Below are positions 10,850 through 23,446 of a stretch of DNA of 64,000 nucleotides, in pieces (the stretch's first letter is position 1; each line of letters begins with the position of its first letter). Source of the DNA: Vandiemenella viatica (lineage: Eukaryota; Arthropoda; Insecta; Orthoptera; Morabidae); NCBI GenBank assembly GCA_031002005.1, contig JARYHS010008074.1, positions 273,421,930-273,485,929 on the forward strand, in the 5' to 3' direction. The notes beneath the pieces are model-generated. The model was not told the DNA's origin. It worked only from the letters and a program-made list of their open reading frames with translations, and searched no databases. A program made the position numbers and the translations under genes.

Positions 10850-11930
10850 GTCTTTGCGTATATTGAATCACATTGTAGAAGTTGTATTGGTTGCTGCATG
10901 ACAAATTTTCGCATCCACCATAGTGGGTACCAGAATATTTTTAACGCGGATAGAGGCCCCACTAGATTTAAGAGCTTTAGTTTCCCTCAGGTTTTCTTCT
11001 TGCCTTCGTATGTATTCCATTTCTTCAATCGTAACATCGCGGGTTTAATGGACAAAACGTATTCTGATAGGTCTGCAAAACCTTGGCGATGATGGCACAG
11101 GGTTTTGCCAGACTAGTTTTTTTTTTCGCCGTTGACATTGTGTATTGATCGCAGTCGAACTAGCGCGCTTTGAAAAATGTTTGCATCTCTGCTCGTGGTG
11201 TCTTGAAATGATTGTATCATTTGGGTTTGTTGAGAGCCATCACAACCCCATTTCGTCAATAGTTGTAAGTTTAATTTCTCTTCTTCTGAACTCAAATCTA
11301 TTGCTTCATTTACATATTTACACAAACGTATGGTTGTAAGGTCAAGCAAGTCCTGGAGTTTTATTTCGACGCAAGTTTCTGTAACGGTAATAGACTCGTC
11401 TTTCGGGTTGCACTCTGTTTTAGCTTGTTTCAGTAACGAGTAAGAAGGATAAATGTTCTTATTCGCGTTATGGATAACTTCGTATTGTAGAAAGGCCAGC
11501 TTCGATAAAGCTTGAGAGGATGAATGTTTTACAAATTTGTTTAATTTTGAAGAAGCAACAATTTTGTCAAATTTAGCTGCTCGAGTTGGACTTGCAGTTG
11601 CGTTTTTTATGATCATTGAAGCACTTGCATTTCCTGCAGCTCGTTGGCTCATTTGCGCTGCGTATGTAAGTTCTTCAGTAGATGCCTGATTCCTTAATCG
11701 TTCTTGTTTTTTAGACGTTTGCTGCGGTCACTCGCGTCCTCAAAACTTTTTATTGGTCGGCTAGGTGACTTCACCCAATGAGGTAATTCAACAGTCCCAT
11801 TTAACCATTCTTGATTGTTATTAATGAAGCGTTCTTCCATACGGTGAGAAGCTGCCCATTTTTGCTTTAAGTAACGCAGCTTCCATGTTAAAGTTCTATG
11901 TTCCTTTTCTGGGCCATTTAATAATTCCAA
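10850..11930 (-). pseudogene. Degenerate DDE transposase, RAG1/Transib-like (tentative)
   Basis: Read on the minus strand, an N-terminal part (11930-11694) has RPIKSFEDASDRSKRLK. The main frame (11652-11113, 179 codons) includes KWGCDGS, a likely first catalytic Asp context, then DANIFQSALVRLR. After a frame break, 11100-10905 still reads WQNPVPSSPRFCRPIR, then LVPTMVDAKICHAATNTTST. This block order (S-K-S-F..SDRSKR, WGxDGS, WQNPxPSSxRxCRPI, TMxDxKxC) matches a transposase family I associate with the Transib/RAG1 superfamily. I recognise the motif order well but the family name less surely. Several stops and poly-T tracts at its 3' side show it is dead. No TIRs were identified. Confidence 0.5.
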
Positions 11931-12514
11931 AAGTCTATGTAAATAAACCTGTTATCTATCAACTCTTGACCACATTCTTTCATTATTTCAAACAAATGTT
12001 CCCTGTATACAATCTTCGCAGAAGCGGCCTCGTCAGGTTCTGCAAACATGGACAAACCTACACCTTCAGAAACACGTAGATCAGAAAGGGGCATACATGT
12101 GCACGTTTTTTCTTTTCCACTAGTTAGTAAACAAGCTATACTTTATTTATGCGCATGAAACGGAACCCGGCAAGCCCCAACAAACAAAAACACCATGCAA
12201 CAATTATAAACAGCGCTTTTAAGTTACATTGCTACCTTGTAAAACATACACCAACAGCACACACTAACATCAACTGAAATTTAAATTAATGGGACTAACT
12301 ACACTAAATACCTTTACATTCATCCTCCATTGTCGATTTACGGTCCGTCTATGTCCGTTAACGTCCAGCACAGGAATAAAGTCTGCTCTCGCATCCGAGG
12401 TTATTTGTAAGCGATGCTACACGTACTTTCCGAATGGCCCTGTAACTCGTAGTGATGCGTGGCGCCATCTATTCTACCGTTAATGACTGAAACCTTTATT
12501 TACATATAAGAATA
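11931..12514. other. No gene recognised
   Basis: Region upstream of the transposase relic (on its strand) and left of the Helitron. It may hold the relic's 5' end, but no clear coding frame or terminal inverted repeat was found. Confidence 0.45.
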
Positions 12515-13800
12515 TCTTATATCTTTAAACGAGCAATTCTTGTATATATATATATATATTTCGGATCTCGGAAACGGCTATGACGATTTGGATGAAATTT
12601 GATATTTAGATAATGTTTTGACTTTTAAGATTACCTAAATAGTTGTCTTCCGTACACAAAAGCTAGTTTGCAAAATACAAACAATTTTTTCACTTGATAT
12701 CTCGAAAACGGCACTAGCGCCATCTCGTAGACAATTCAGTTACCAGAAAGCATACAAATAGATTCTCTCTGATTTCAAAGAATATTTAAACGAACAGTTC
12801 TTGTATGCTGGCTGAGGCGTGGAAATAGTAACATTGCAAGTTTAATTGTAAAACATTTAAAAAGGAAGATAACTAAAAATTTATGATTGGTTTTGTCAGA
12901 AGTGATAAACTTCTTTGAAAATAATATTACCGGTACCAGTTATAAACTAATCACCGCTCACTTTTTGACCGTAAAAAGTGGTTGTTAGTTTGTCATTAAA
13001 TACTACCACGCGAGGTATGAGCATAGTTTTAGCGGAGTGAATTGATTTAGCACTGATGATGTTCTATCATTACCGTGACGTCACAATCTGATGATGAATT
13101 CTTATAGAACGCGACGAAACATATCGAAAATAAAGAATAAATGTTCTTGATATCTCGCTTGGTTTACGAGATATAGCATGTCAAAAATCAGTTATAGGTA
13201 CAGTTCCTTGTGCTTTTGGCGACGTTTCTTCTGGTCCATGTTGTATTTCAACCTAACAACAACCATTTGGAACAAAATAAAACATTAAAAGTACATTTCC
13301 ACCGTATCGACATAGTGCTTTTGGTGGATTCTTTTTCTGGTCCAGGTCGGATCTAATCCTAACCTCTTCACTTGAGGTATCAGAAAAATAAATTCTTTAT
13401 TTTCGATTTTTCTCGACGAGTTTCATACGAATTCATCATCAAACTTGGCTGTGACGAAATTTATCTTCTGGTCCAGGTCGCTTTTCAACCAACCACGTCA
13501 ATTTTGCGATATGATATCTCGAGAACTAAGCGAGATATATAAATTTAAAAATATTTTGTACTTTAAATTTTTCTCGTTGAGGTACATAAGAATCCATCAT
13601 CAAGGGTTTTCGTAGAATGCCCTGAATTAACACAAATCTCGCAGCGTTAATCAATCCCTGACTGGCATTAAGATTTCTGTTTAACATAATAATAGCATTT
13701 TTCTTTGAAAGCAATTTATGAGGCGGTCTCGCAAATGGATCTAACGATTTGGATGAAATGTCATATGTAGATAACGTTTTGCTATTCAAGTTTTTAACAC

Positions 13801-13832
<32 letters not shown>

Positions 13833-14060
13833 GTTACAATTTTTGTATTTGGTTTCTCGAAAACGGCTCTAACCTCATTACGTAGAAGGTTCAGGTACCA
13901 GTAAGCCTAATGATGTTAGTGAAGTTTCTCTTTGGTTAACTGTGCACCTCAAAACGCCTAGGAAGTCTTCAAGCCTTTTACTTTAATCAAACTTTACTCG
14001 AAATCTTGGATATTAAATAGAAATCGAAAGATGCCGAGCGAAGATCGGTCACCCAGGTAC
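12515..14060 (+). mobile_element. Non-autonomous Helitron (copy 1)
   Basis: The element starts TCTTATATCTTTAAACGAGC with host A before it. It ends CACCCAGGTAC with host T after it, which is the A|T target expected of Helitrons. Just inside the 3' end, ccgagcgaagatcgg forms the short hairpin typical of Helitron termini (one mismatch in a six-base stem). The last bases are GTAC where most families have CTRR. The copy at 53793-55620 has the same two ends. Inside are an AT microsatellite, repeat units of the gatatctcgagaactaag type, an A run (about 13806-13831) and a 45-base stub of antisense helicase at about 13010-13055. No Rep domain is present. Confidence 0.9.
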
Positions 14061-14305
14061 TATGATACTTATTCGATTATAGTGAATTTTAAAATTTCGT
14101 CTTTCGGCCAGCTTTTAAGATCAAATACCCCACTGTGGTCATTAGAGCCTGTACATGTCGAAACACATACACAGGAACATCAGTTTCACACATTTTTCGT
14201 TCAGCTGACTCGCCGCGCTCAAATTGTTACGTTTATGGTAGTGCTCTATCCTTAATTATTTCCTGGCTCGCGGCTCACTGGGAATTCCAAAATATTGCTA
14301 GCCAA

Positions 14306-14335
14306 GTGCAGTGCAGTGCAGTGCAGTGCAGTGCA
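14306..14335. repeat. (gtgca)6 microsatellite
   Basis: Six perfect gtgca units in a row. Confidence 0.95.
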
Positions 14336-14392
14336 GTTAGTGTTACACGTGAGGCAACAATATTGAACTGAAACATATTTTTAAGTTCTACA

Positions 14393-14394
<2 letters not shown>

Positions 14395-14441
<47 letters not shown>
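14395..14441. repeat. Poly-T tract of 47 bases
   Basis: Uninterrupted T run. It could be a reversed poly-A tail, but no retroelement body was recognised on the right side. Confidence 0.95.
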
Positions 14442-14443
<2 letters not shown>

Positions 14444-15940
14444 CTTATGTTAGAGCTGTAAAAAAGAAAAAGAAACCTACACTAAGACAAAAAAAGTGGT
14501 TGCAGAAAGATTATAAACACGATCATATATTGCTACTCGTTCTATTTGAAAAGCGTTTTCTGCAGTATTACATAAATGCCCAGATATATCTTCCTATAAA
14601 TTTTCTCAATATCTTTCATCTTCCCCTTCATAATTTGGGCTTCCTATATTGCTGGTACTGTCCATTGTGTGGATACGTAACATGACCCCGCTGACGTAAA
14701 ATTCGCTTTATTAAATCGACAAGGTTTTGAACCATTGACCACACTATACGAAAATATGCTAATTAATTCAATAGTTTCTGAATCTAAAGGCTAGTTTTTT
14801 TATATTTTTTTTTTAATTGGAATGTGCGTCCCGAACCGAGATATTAACAGAGACTCTCGAATTCGTAGTCATTTAAAGGTGGAACAGGAATGAATAAAAC
14901 AATTTCGATGAAATTCAGTAGATTGGTTTCGAACTTGCGTGCTGCCATGGATTCGAATCCCTATACAGTTATTGGCGCCGAGGATTTAGCATTACTATTA
15001 GAGTAAGTGGCATTAGAGCTTGTGTCCCTAACACATTTGCGAATTCCGTGTCTGGGATACAAAGAGATTGCGAAAAAAAAATGTAATTGTAAAATTATAG
15101 AGTAACAAGCGGTAATGAACTCCTGTACAAGTATTTTGGGCCGCCCATTGAATTTCACGGGCTTTGAACCTGTGTCCCACAGCTGTTGCGAATTCGCCTG
15201 TCCCTGTAGCTGGGTAATGCGGTGAATCTGGCACCGTTTGCGAATTTGAAACTGTATGGTAATTTGCGTGCAACGGGGATTCTGAAGTTCAGGTTACAAC
15301 AGGCATTGCGAATCTTGATACATACATGGGAGATTATTTGTCTGGTGCGAATTTGACCCAGAATTGGTACCCTGTATCGCCCACTTGTATGGGGGATCGA
15401 ACAGAGAATTCCCTGCCCAAGTGCATGTGTACCATTCCACTTCCTTTATACTGCAGAGAGCGGTAGTGGGTTTTTTTAAAGTGTGCGGGCTGCCTTGATG
15501 GGACTCTGGTGGAGTGGGAAGATCACCTTCAACTCTGGGCGGCCTTGACGGGGATCCAGAGTAGTGTGAAGGTCACCTTGGCCGGTAGTGTTGGAAGGTC
15601 AATGTGTCTTTGAGGGGGCTCTGGTGGAGTGGGGCGAGACCAGAACAGCACTCTGTGAGTTTTTAATTAAAAGACAGCTATTAAATATATAGCTGACAGT
15701 TAAAAGGTCGACTGAAAGGGCAATCTCGGCTCCGTGGCGGCAGGTGTCACCCCGAAGAAGAAAGAAACGTTTACTCATTTTTAAATAATTAGAAGAGTTC
15801 TGCAAAACATTAAATAAGGCAGAAATGATGAACAAAAATAACACAACGCCATGCATCTCATTTTTTACATCGATTATTGTATTGTTCGTTTGAGCTATTC
15901 TGAAATACCCTCTTTGATTCATATGCGCCAATAATTGTCA
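14442..15940. other. Noncoding, weakly repetitive stretch
   Basis: Short recurring phrases (ttgcgaattc variants at about 15037, 15187 and 15237; ggactctggtggagtggg-type phrases at about 15500, 15555 and 15612) suggest degenerate tandem or SINE-derived sequence. No gene is seen. Confidence 0.4.
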
Positions 15941-15949
15941 AGAAAGTTT

Positions 15950-16340
15950 CTTTGGCCTGCGTGCTCACGCTTGTTATAAAAACCGCTCCACGCAACGCCA
16001 AAGAAGAGCTCAACGGCGACAACGTCACTCAAGTAGCCTGCATCACCTTTCCACAAAACGACGACTCTGCTCGGCCATCACCAGAATGGCAACCGAGGAG
16101 ATCGTGGACAGAGCCCAAACACCACCACGCCGATGGCGCGAGGGAAGAGCAGTTTACCACTCTCATACAACTACTGACCAGCCTACTAACCACCTGGACG
16201 ACAAGGCATCCATCTACAAACTGAGACCCCAACTCAAACTCGATGACAGCAAAAAGCCACTCTCAGCAAACGTAGATTTCGATAACAGTCGTAGGACTAG
16301 TCCTGGCACTGTTAACTACACTAATAGCGCAAGCTATTAA
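15950..16340 (+). pseudogene. Possible tail of a LINE ORF1 (gag-like) protein
   Basis: An open stretch rich in Pro, Arg and His ends in EEQFTTLIQLLTSLLTTW. This resembles in pattern the end of the zinc-knuckle ORF1 at 37247-38155 (RRLDELIALLTKLTAHL). It may be the 3' part of a related ORF1. There is no zinc knuckle here, so the call is weak. Confidence 0.3.
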
Positions 16341-16707
16341 GATGACATTGCGTTGCGTTGCCAAACACACACACTTTTTTTTTCAGATCTTTATTTTTTA
16401 CTATTTTAAATTTTACCATTTTACAGTGAAGAACTGTCAAATTAATCTCTACAGATACTTTCTTACTGCCAAAGAGTCTATTACAATCAGAGATCTTCAC
16501 ACAACTTGCATCCATTATAACCGCGCCAAATCTCAACAAAGGAAGAACGGAACTGCGAATTCAGCCAAAGGCTTTTACCATGTTATAATGAGGTTTTAGT
16601 AGAAGTTTGCTTCAAAGCTGCGATTTCCGAAACAGTTTTGCATTTTACTTGGTCGCCGTCATGTTTCATCAAACAGTTCATGGTGCTCCATATTTGTAAT
16701 GTTAAAC

Positions 16708-17246
16708 GAGAGCATACAAATATGGGCCATAATATTTATCAATGTAGTTTCAAGTTTTCAATCTCCATCTGTCGATTCTGAGGGTATTTTTAAATTTTTC
16801 GAGTGTGTGATTCTGCTCCATTGTTATGTAAGTTACAAAATGTGTAATCATCCAGACAACAGCTTGGGTTTTGACGGTTGGGAACAGTTTGAAATCACAT
16901 CTGAGAAGTCTTGTGTCCGTTAAGGTATGTAAATCCCCACTGGATATTTTGTTTAATTTTGCACGCACCCATTTCCATATGGATCTTGAGACAGTGCAGG
17001 ATGTGAAGAGATGGTCTCTAACATCAGTCTGATTACAAATATTACACCGGTCATTTTCTGTGATTCCCAGTTCGTAGAGTTTCCTTTTATAAGGATATAA
17101 ATCATTGACCAGTTTGTATATGTTTGCTTTTTGATCAGTGGATAGAACAGGTAGGCTAATATTTTTCCAAACAGTTTTCCAGTGTAGGTTAATTTTTGCT
17201 TCAATTGCCGGTTTCTTTTGAACCTTAAGTGAAAGCGCCTGATATA
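16708..17246 (-). pseudogene. LINE ORF2 C-terminal part with zinc motif
   Basis: After a frameshift near 17240 the minus strand continues with a CNICNQTDVRDHLFTSC stretch (about 17045-16995), a C-x2-C-x6-H-x4-C motif found at the C-terminus of many LINE ORF2 proteins. About 95 more codons follow, ending near 16708. The frame changes at least once more, so ORF2 is no longer intact here. Confidence 0.65.
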
Positions 17247-19868
17247 TTATTTTGTCGTTACTTTCGTGATTTCTTCAGTTTTTTTGAAAATTTCTTTGAG
17301 GGTGTTATGGCTTTTCTTAAAGAGCGGTGACTGTCGATAAGTACTGTTGTTGGTGTTCCATGCAGTTGTAAATGCATATTTTAGAATGTGATATTTGCTA
17401 TTTAAAGTTTTTATTGTTCTGCTAATAAAAAGTGCATTTGACTTTAGAAGAACTGATTGCAGGCCAAGTCCACCCTCTGATCTTGGCAAGTACAACTGTT
17501 CCCGAGCTACCCTCCACTTAGATCTGTCCCAAATGAATTCTCCTACATACATTCGTATCATAGCCATGTGCTTGTTTGGTAATGGCAGTACCTGTGCCAC
17601 ATACCAAACCCGTGCCAAAACGAATATATTAGTGATTTGAATTTTTTGTATTAAATTTAGTTTTCGTTCTTTAAAGGCCAGTAATGTTCCAATAACTTTA
17701 TTTACAATTTGGTCCCAATTTTTTTGTATCATTTCCTGAATATTTGCTTTAAAAAGGATGCCTAATATTTTAATTTCATTGCAAGTATCAAACAATGATT
17801 TCGTGACCGAGGCAGCTGAGCCTGAAAGTGGCAGAAATTTCGATTTCATTTTGTTTATTTTTGCTCCGGAGGCTTTTTCATAACATTTTAATAGTTTAAT
17901 TGTGTTCTCAATATCATGTTCATTGTTGATAATAACAGTTACATCGTCAGCGTAGGCAATAACTGACAACCTGTGTGTAGCTATTGTTACTCCCATCACA
18001 TTCCGTTCTACAGATCTTATAAACGGCTCTATTGCTAAGCTGAATAGCATCATGGCCAGAGGACTCCCTTGCTTTACTGATCTTCCTATATTGATGCAAT
18101 TTCCAAAGAAGCCATTTACCATTACTTTAGACTTCGTGTTGACTACAAAAAGCTTTATTAGCTCAATGAATTGAATTGGAAAACCAAAATGAAACATTGT
18201 TTTAAACAAGAAATCATGGCTTATTCGATCAAAGGCTTTATCAAAATCAAGATTTAACAGCGCCCTGTTGGTACTGGACATTTGATCCGATAACATAACA
18301 ATATTCCTTTAGAGCCCTAATCCGTCTGTGATGTTTAAATCTCGATTGGCACAAGTTTGTCCGAAGCCAATGACTTCCACGATTGCTGTTCTGAGTCTGT
18401 TTGCTATGACCTTTTCACTTATTTTTTGATCTGCTGGCAGTAATGTGATAGGTCTGTATTCATTTACACTTGCCGCTTTCTCTCTTTTGGGAATGAGAAC
18501 TATAATACCCCTACCAAAATCAACTGATCTTGCTTTGGCATCTGTGCTTTGCTTAATCACTTCGCATACCTCTGTTCCAATTATATCCCAGTAAGTCTTA
18601 TAAAATTCATAGGGAATTCCATCTTCCCCAGGACTTCTGTTGTTTGGTAGATTCCTGACAACTCTCTCAATTTCGTCATTAGTTATATCCCCGGTAAGCA
18701 TTTCAGCAGTTTCTGTTGACACGGACTTGTGGCATGTTGCAAGTACTTCATTTGCAGAAACATTATCTATTTGGCATGGTTTATAGAGTTCAGAAAAATA
18801 TTTTGTAAACACAAGTATTTCTTTTGTGGATATAGCTTTATTTTTTTGCTCATCATACACCTGTTGTATAAATCGTTTCTTCCTATTGTTGCGCTCTTGG
18901 CCACACTGGTAGATACTTGCTTTCTCACCATGAATTTTTGCATTATACCTCGTTGAAATAAGTTTATTCTGTACAATTTTCATTTGAATATCTAAGAGTT
19001 TCTCTTTCACTTGCTTTATATCTTGCACTACCTGTTCTCCTGCATTGGCTTTTCCGTTCAGCTCTTGCAATACTCTATAGTAGAACTCTTTCGTATTTCT
19101 GATTTCATTTGCCAGCTGATAAGAGTGATACTTGAAAAAATTTTTGATTGTAGGTTTCGCTGTTTCATTCCACCAGTGTTGTGTATTCGGGTGTTTTTTC
19201 CGCTTCTCTTTACATGTATTCCATGTATGTTTGAAATTTTCTTTTATTTGTGGGTCTTGTAGGAGAGAGGTATTTAACTTCCAAAAGCCTCTTCCGAACA
19301 CTTTAGTCTTTGGAAGTCCTGTGACTGCGACTAGTACTGCAGAGTGATCAGAAAAGCTAACGGGAATAGTATCAAAGGACGTTAAGTGGCCTGCTAATCC
19401 GATACTGGTATAGAACCTATCTAACCTGGAAGAAGCATTTTGCGATATATATGTGAATGGTGGCTTTACTACTTTCATCATATCAGTAACGTCTTTCAAA
19501 TGTAGTCTCTGGATTGTAGATTGCAGTCCCCATGCATTGCGAAATAGACCCGTTTTGTCACATGGATGCAGTACACAGTTAAAGTCTCCTCCTAGAATAA
19601 TATTGTTTGAGCTAGGATTTATAAACGGTAATAAGGATTCTTGATAAAATATGTTTCGGAGTTTCTCATTTTGACTACCTGAAGGTGCATAGATATTAAT
19701 TAACAGAGTGGTATGGAGTAAACCGGAGGTAATTCGCCCTTCCGGGTCGTACAGAACTTCAGTTAGCTCGAGGCCGGGACGAGTTAAAATCGCTGTGCCC
19801 CTTTCGTGTGGTCCAACGTTGAAATACTGATTATAAGGATGAACAAAATTGTAATTACTCCTGGAAAC
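17247..19868 (-). pseudogene. LINE ORF2: endonuclease (C-terminal part) and reverse transcriptase
   Basis: This multifunctional protein would nick target DNA and copy its own RNA onto it. From 19868 downward come APE endonuclease motifs GGDFN, SRLDRFY and FSDHSAVL. RT blocks follow: PGEDGIPYEFYK, EYRPITLLP, LDFDKAFDRISH, KQGSPLAMMLFSLAIEP, and the catalytic IAYADDVTVI at about 17955. The frame is open over roughly 870 codons except for one in-frame TAA at 18309-18311, just before the RT palm Asp block. The N-terminal part of the endonuclease lies on the other side of the Gypsy insertion (30923-31073). Confidence 0.9.
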
Positions 19869-20470
19869 TGTAACCTCTCCTTCTCACATAACAGTAAAAC
19901 TAATTACTGTGTGAGGCTAATGCATTTGGGGGGTTATATCCAGTTTCGTACGCTCAGAAGGGCGTACTGGGAGGATTAGCTCCAAAATGTTAATTAATAA
20001 AGTAACAATTCGGTTCCAAGAATATCTTTGATTGGAAACCCGGCCCGTAATGTTAAGCGCAACGATTTTAATAACTTTTATAGGTCTGCCAACGACTAAA
20101 TGAAAAGCGATAGTACATAGGTATACTTCACTTTTAATATCACAACTTTAACACCGTATTACAAACATCACCACTTAATACATTTCGTTCCTAAAATTAC
20201 ACCACAGCCGCAGCAAGACTTTTTGTGCGTGCTTCTGCACGTATTTCTCTTTCTCTCTAAAGACAATAATACTTCCTCTCTGACTCTCCAAAGACAATAC
20301 TAATCCTACTTAAACCTAAGAGCTTACAACTACCCAGTACAATATTAAAAGCGTCTGTGGAACTCGTTATATTTACAATTTCATAGTATTTACATTTTTA
20401 ATTATTAATCACTATTTAATAACAAGATATAATTAATAATATATATATAGATTGGAGACTAAAGGTTGCA
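19869..20470 (-). repeat. 3' LTR of the Gypsy element
   Basis: A 602-base direct repeat of the right-hand LTR. In + orientation it runs TGTAACCTCTCC...AAAGGTTGCA, giving TG...CA ends on either strand. On the minus strand it is preceded by the purine-rich tract gtgggggcaga (just right of 20470), the expected polypurine tract. It has 14-15 bases near 19970 (cgtactgggaggatta) that the other LTR lacks; otherwise the two are nearly identical. Confidence 0.95.
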
Positions 20471-20788
20471 TCTGCCCCCACATTGAGACAAATGCAATGC
20501 TGTCACACCACTTCTATGCCACCAAACAGTATTCATTTGTCAAAATGTATTTTACCCCTTGTCCATCTGCATTCCTTTTTCTACAAGTTCAGTGTGAATC
20601 ATCTTACAGTACATTCACATGTTACACCTGCTTCTGGCAATTTTAATTACACAGTCATCATAAGTTAACTTTACGAGCAACACTCAGTTCATTCCATAGT
20701 AAAATTGTTTATCAAACCATACAGTACATAAGTACTATTACCTTCTTGTGTCATTTACATTTATATAATTTTAGGTCCACTATATTTC

Positions 20789-21962
20789 TTAGTCCAAATT
20801 TTTATTAGACCTTGGATAAGCTAATACGTAAGCATTAGGACTAGGTTTTCCCACAACCCTAAAAGGTCCGCAATAGATCTTAAAAAACTTTTTTATTTCA
20901 GAATTTTGTTCGCACGATTTCTTTCGTGATCTCACCAAAACCAAGTCGCCAACCTCAAACTCGGTCGGTTTGATCCCTTTGTTGTATCTCTTTTGCCGCT
21001 CTTCAGCTTTCTTCTTCATCCTATCCCTAACTAGTGTTAATAATTCTTCATGTTCAACCTCTTTTGTGGGAGGAAATTTCATGTTTTCTTTAATTATGTT
21101 AGGTGGATTTTCATTGTATAGAATACGGTGCGGCGAAAATCCCGTGCTCTCCCTTGGTATGCTATTTATTATGTCTTCGCAATCCTTTACATATTTAACC
21201 CATTTAGAATGATGTTGACTGCAGTAAGTCCTAAAAAATCTACTCAATTCTCTCATTACTCTTTCCGCAGGATTTGAAGCCGGATGATAGGCCGAAATTT
21301 TTATATGACGAATATTATTCTTTTGCATGCAAATCTCCCATATTTTGACGTAAATTGACTTCCGTTGTCTGAAAGCAATGATTTTGGAAGTCCTATTTTC
21401 TCGAAGTAGTCTCTCTCCAACTTCTTAATTATTGCTCTACTGGTAGCCTTTCTTAAAGCATACAACCTTATGAATTTAGAGAAAACGTCCAATACTACAA
21501 AAACATACGCAAAATTCCCTTTTGATTTCGGCAGTGGTCCGAATAAATCAACAGCTACTAACTCCAAAACTTCTTCTGGTAATATGCTCTGCATAAAATT
21601 TCTTGTCGCTACCGTCGATACTTTCACACGTTGGCACAAGTCACAAGAAGCTAGTCTTTTTGCTACTCGTCTGCGCATATTGTCAAAAATTACTACTTCC
21701 GCCAATTTCCTATAGCATTTTTCCGAGCCGAAATGTCCATAACCTGCAAGCGTATAATCAATTATAACATCTATATACGGTTCCGGCCAACAACCTTCCA
21801 GTCTTCTGACGTTTCTTCTTTTCTACGAAACAATACACCGTCATACACTCGGTAATACTTTTCTAATTTTTTGTTATCTTTCCTTCCCAAATTCTGTTTT
21901 ACTATTTTCAAACATTCATCCTCATTCTGCTTCCTTCTCATATTTATACAAATAATTTTCAC
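20789..21962 (-). pseudogene. Gypsy integrase
   Basis: Three overlapping frames cover the integrase. The N-terminal zinc region ends in ASCDLCQRVK (about 21650). The catalytic core has VDLFGPLPKSKG (first Asp, about 21560), LLSDNGSQF (second Asp) and, after a frameshift near 21320, HPASNPAERVMRELSRFF (Glu, about 21270). The C-terminal part has the FEVGDLVLVR and YCGPFRVV blocks usual after Gypsy cores. The last residues run to 20789 near the polypurine tract. The single frameshift between the second Asp and the Glu breaks the protein. Confidence 0.9.
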
Positions 21963-21992
21963 ATTTTTTTCATAAGAGATTCCCTTGATATA

Positions 21993-22580
21993 TTAAATTT
22001 TACATATTCTTTCTGAATCCAATATTTCGTCTGTGGCATTGAGTCCCGTCGGCAGGCGTGACAAAGCGTCTGCGACCTTATTGTTGGTTCCTTTTATATA
22101 CCGTATCTCATAATCAAATTGCTGGAGAAATAAAGTCCATCGAGTTAGTCTTGCATGTAATAACTTACATTCTTGTAGAAACGTTAATGCCTTGTGATCC
22201 GTGAATATCACTGTTCGGTGCCCCCATAGATAATATTTAAATTTTTGAAAACCCCATACAAATGATAACGCCTCCTTTTCTGATACCCCGTACGCTCGTT
22301 CGTGCTTGTTCAGTAATTGGCTGGCGAACGCTATCGATTTGAGCTCCTCCTTGCCGTCAATATTTTCTACTTGAAAAAGATGGATACCAAGTCCGTAATT
22401 TGAACTGTCGGACTCCATATAAAAGGGTAAATTCATATTCGGATGGTGCAATATTTTACTGTTGATTAGCTCCTCTTTTATTTTATCAAAAGCAAGTTGA
22501 CATTCTTTCGTCCATATCCAGATCGCATTCTTCTTGATCAGCTTATTTAGATGTGGGTCGTTAAATGATTGGTTAGTCAC
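21993..22580 (-). pseudogene. Gypsy RT connection and RNase H
   Basis: A 195-codon frame begins with the RT thumb/connection (WTKECQLAFDKIKEEL). RNase H follows: YMESDSSNYGLG (first Asp), SEKEALSFVWGFQKFKYYL (Glu), TDHKALTFL (Asp) and GTNNKVADALSRLP (final Asp). It hydrolyses the RNA strand during reverse transcription. It is separated from the RT core by a frame break at about 22600-22770. Confidence 0.92.
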
Positions 22581-22775
22581 AAATTTTCTATAAAAGCCAC
22601 ATAAACCAAAAAGGATTTTAATTGTTTCTTATTTCGCGGTATCGGAAATTTCTCAATCACTGCTAATTTTTCTGGATCAGGCACTATTCCTTCAGAATTT
22701 ATTTTGTGTCCCAAAAACTTTAACTCCTGCTTAACGAAATCACATTTAGATAATTTAACGTCATGCCCCCTCTTC

Positions 22776-23240
22776 TTAAAGCTTCAAAACATCTTCCAGC
22801 GTCTTGCAATGGTCTTCCCAATTAGTAGAACTGACCAGAATATCATCGACGTATATAGAAAGTTTGCTTAACAACTCTTCCCCAAGAACTTGATCTAGTG
22901 CCCGTATAAACACCGAAACAGAAATATTTAGTCCGAAAGGTACAGTTCGGTATTGGTAAGATTTACCGCCATACAGGAATGCAGTGTACTTGCGCGATTC
23001 TTCGGCCAGAGGCACTTGCCAATATCCCGCTGTTAAATCCAAACTTGTTAAGTATTTTACACCATGAAATTTTTGTAACATTTCTTCTAAACTTTCAGGC
23101 CTATCCGTTTCCTTCTCTACGATTTTGTTTAGTGTTCTTGCATCTAAAACTAATCTTACCGAACCATCCTTCTTCCCGACAACGATTAATGGACTATTAT
23201 ACTGACTATCGCTCCTCTCAATAATACCCCAGCGCAACAT
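22776..23240 (-). pseudogene. Gypsy reverse transcriptase core
   Basis: A 154-codon frame has the classic Ty3/Gypsy blocks: ERSDSQYNSPLIVVGKKDG, LVLDARTLNK, LTSLDLTAGYWQVPL, YRTVPFGLNISVSVFIRALD and the catalytic IYVDDILV (about 22850). All catalytic Asp residues are present. Frame breaks upstream (23241-23446) and downstream split it from protease and RNase H. Confidence 0.93.
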
Positions 23241-23446
23241 TTTATTTATCTCTCGATCAACAGCATCCTTTTAGCTAAAGGCACTGGGTATGGTTTCACA
23301 AAAAACGGTACATGCGGTTTAATTTTTAGCTTACATTCAAAATTCTTCACCACACCAGGGCAACCTGTCCATATTTCTTTCCAAAATTTCTATTAATTTT
23401 TCTTTCTGCTTCCAAGTAATATTTTCCAAATCGTGTATTTTGTCCC

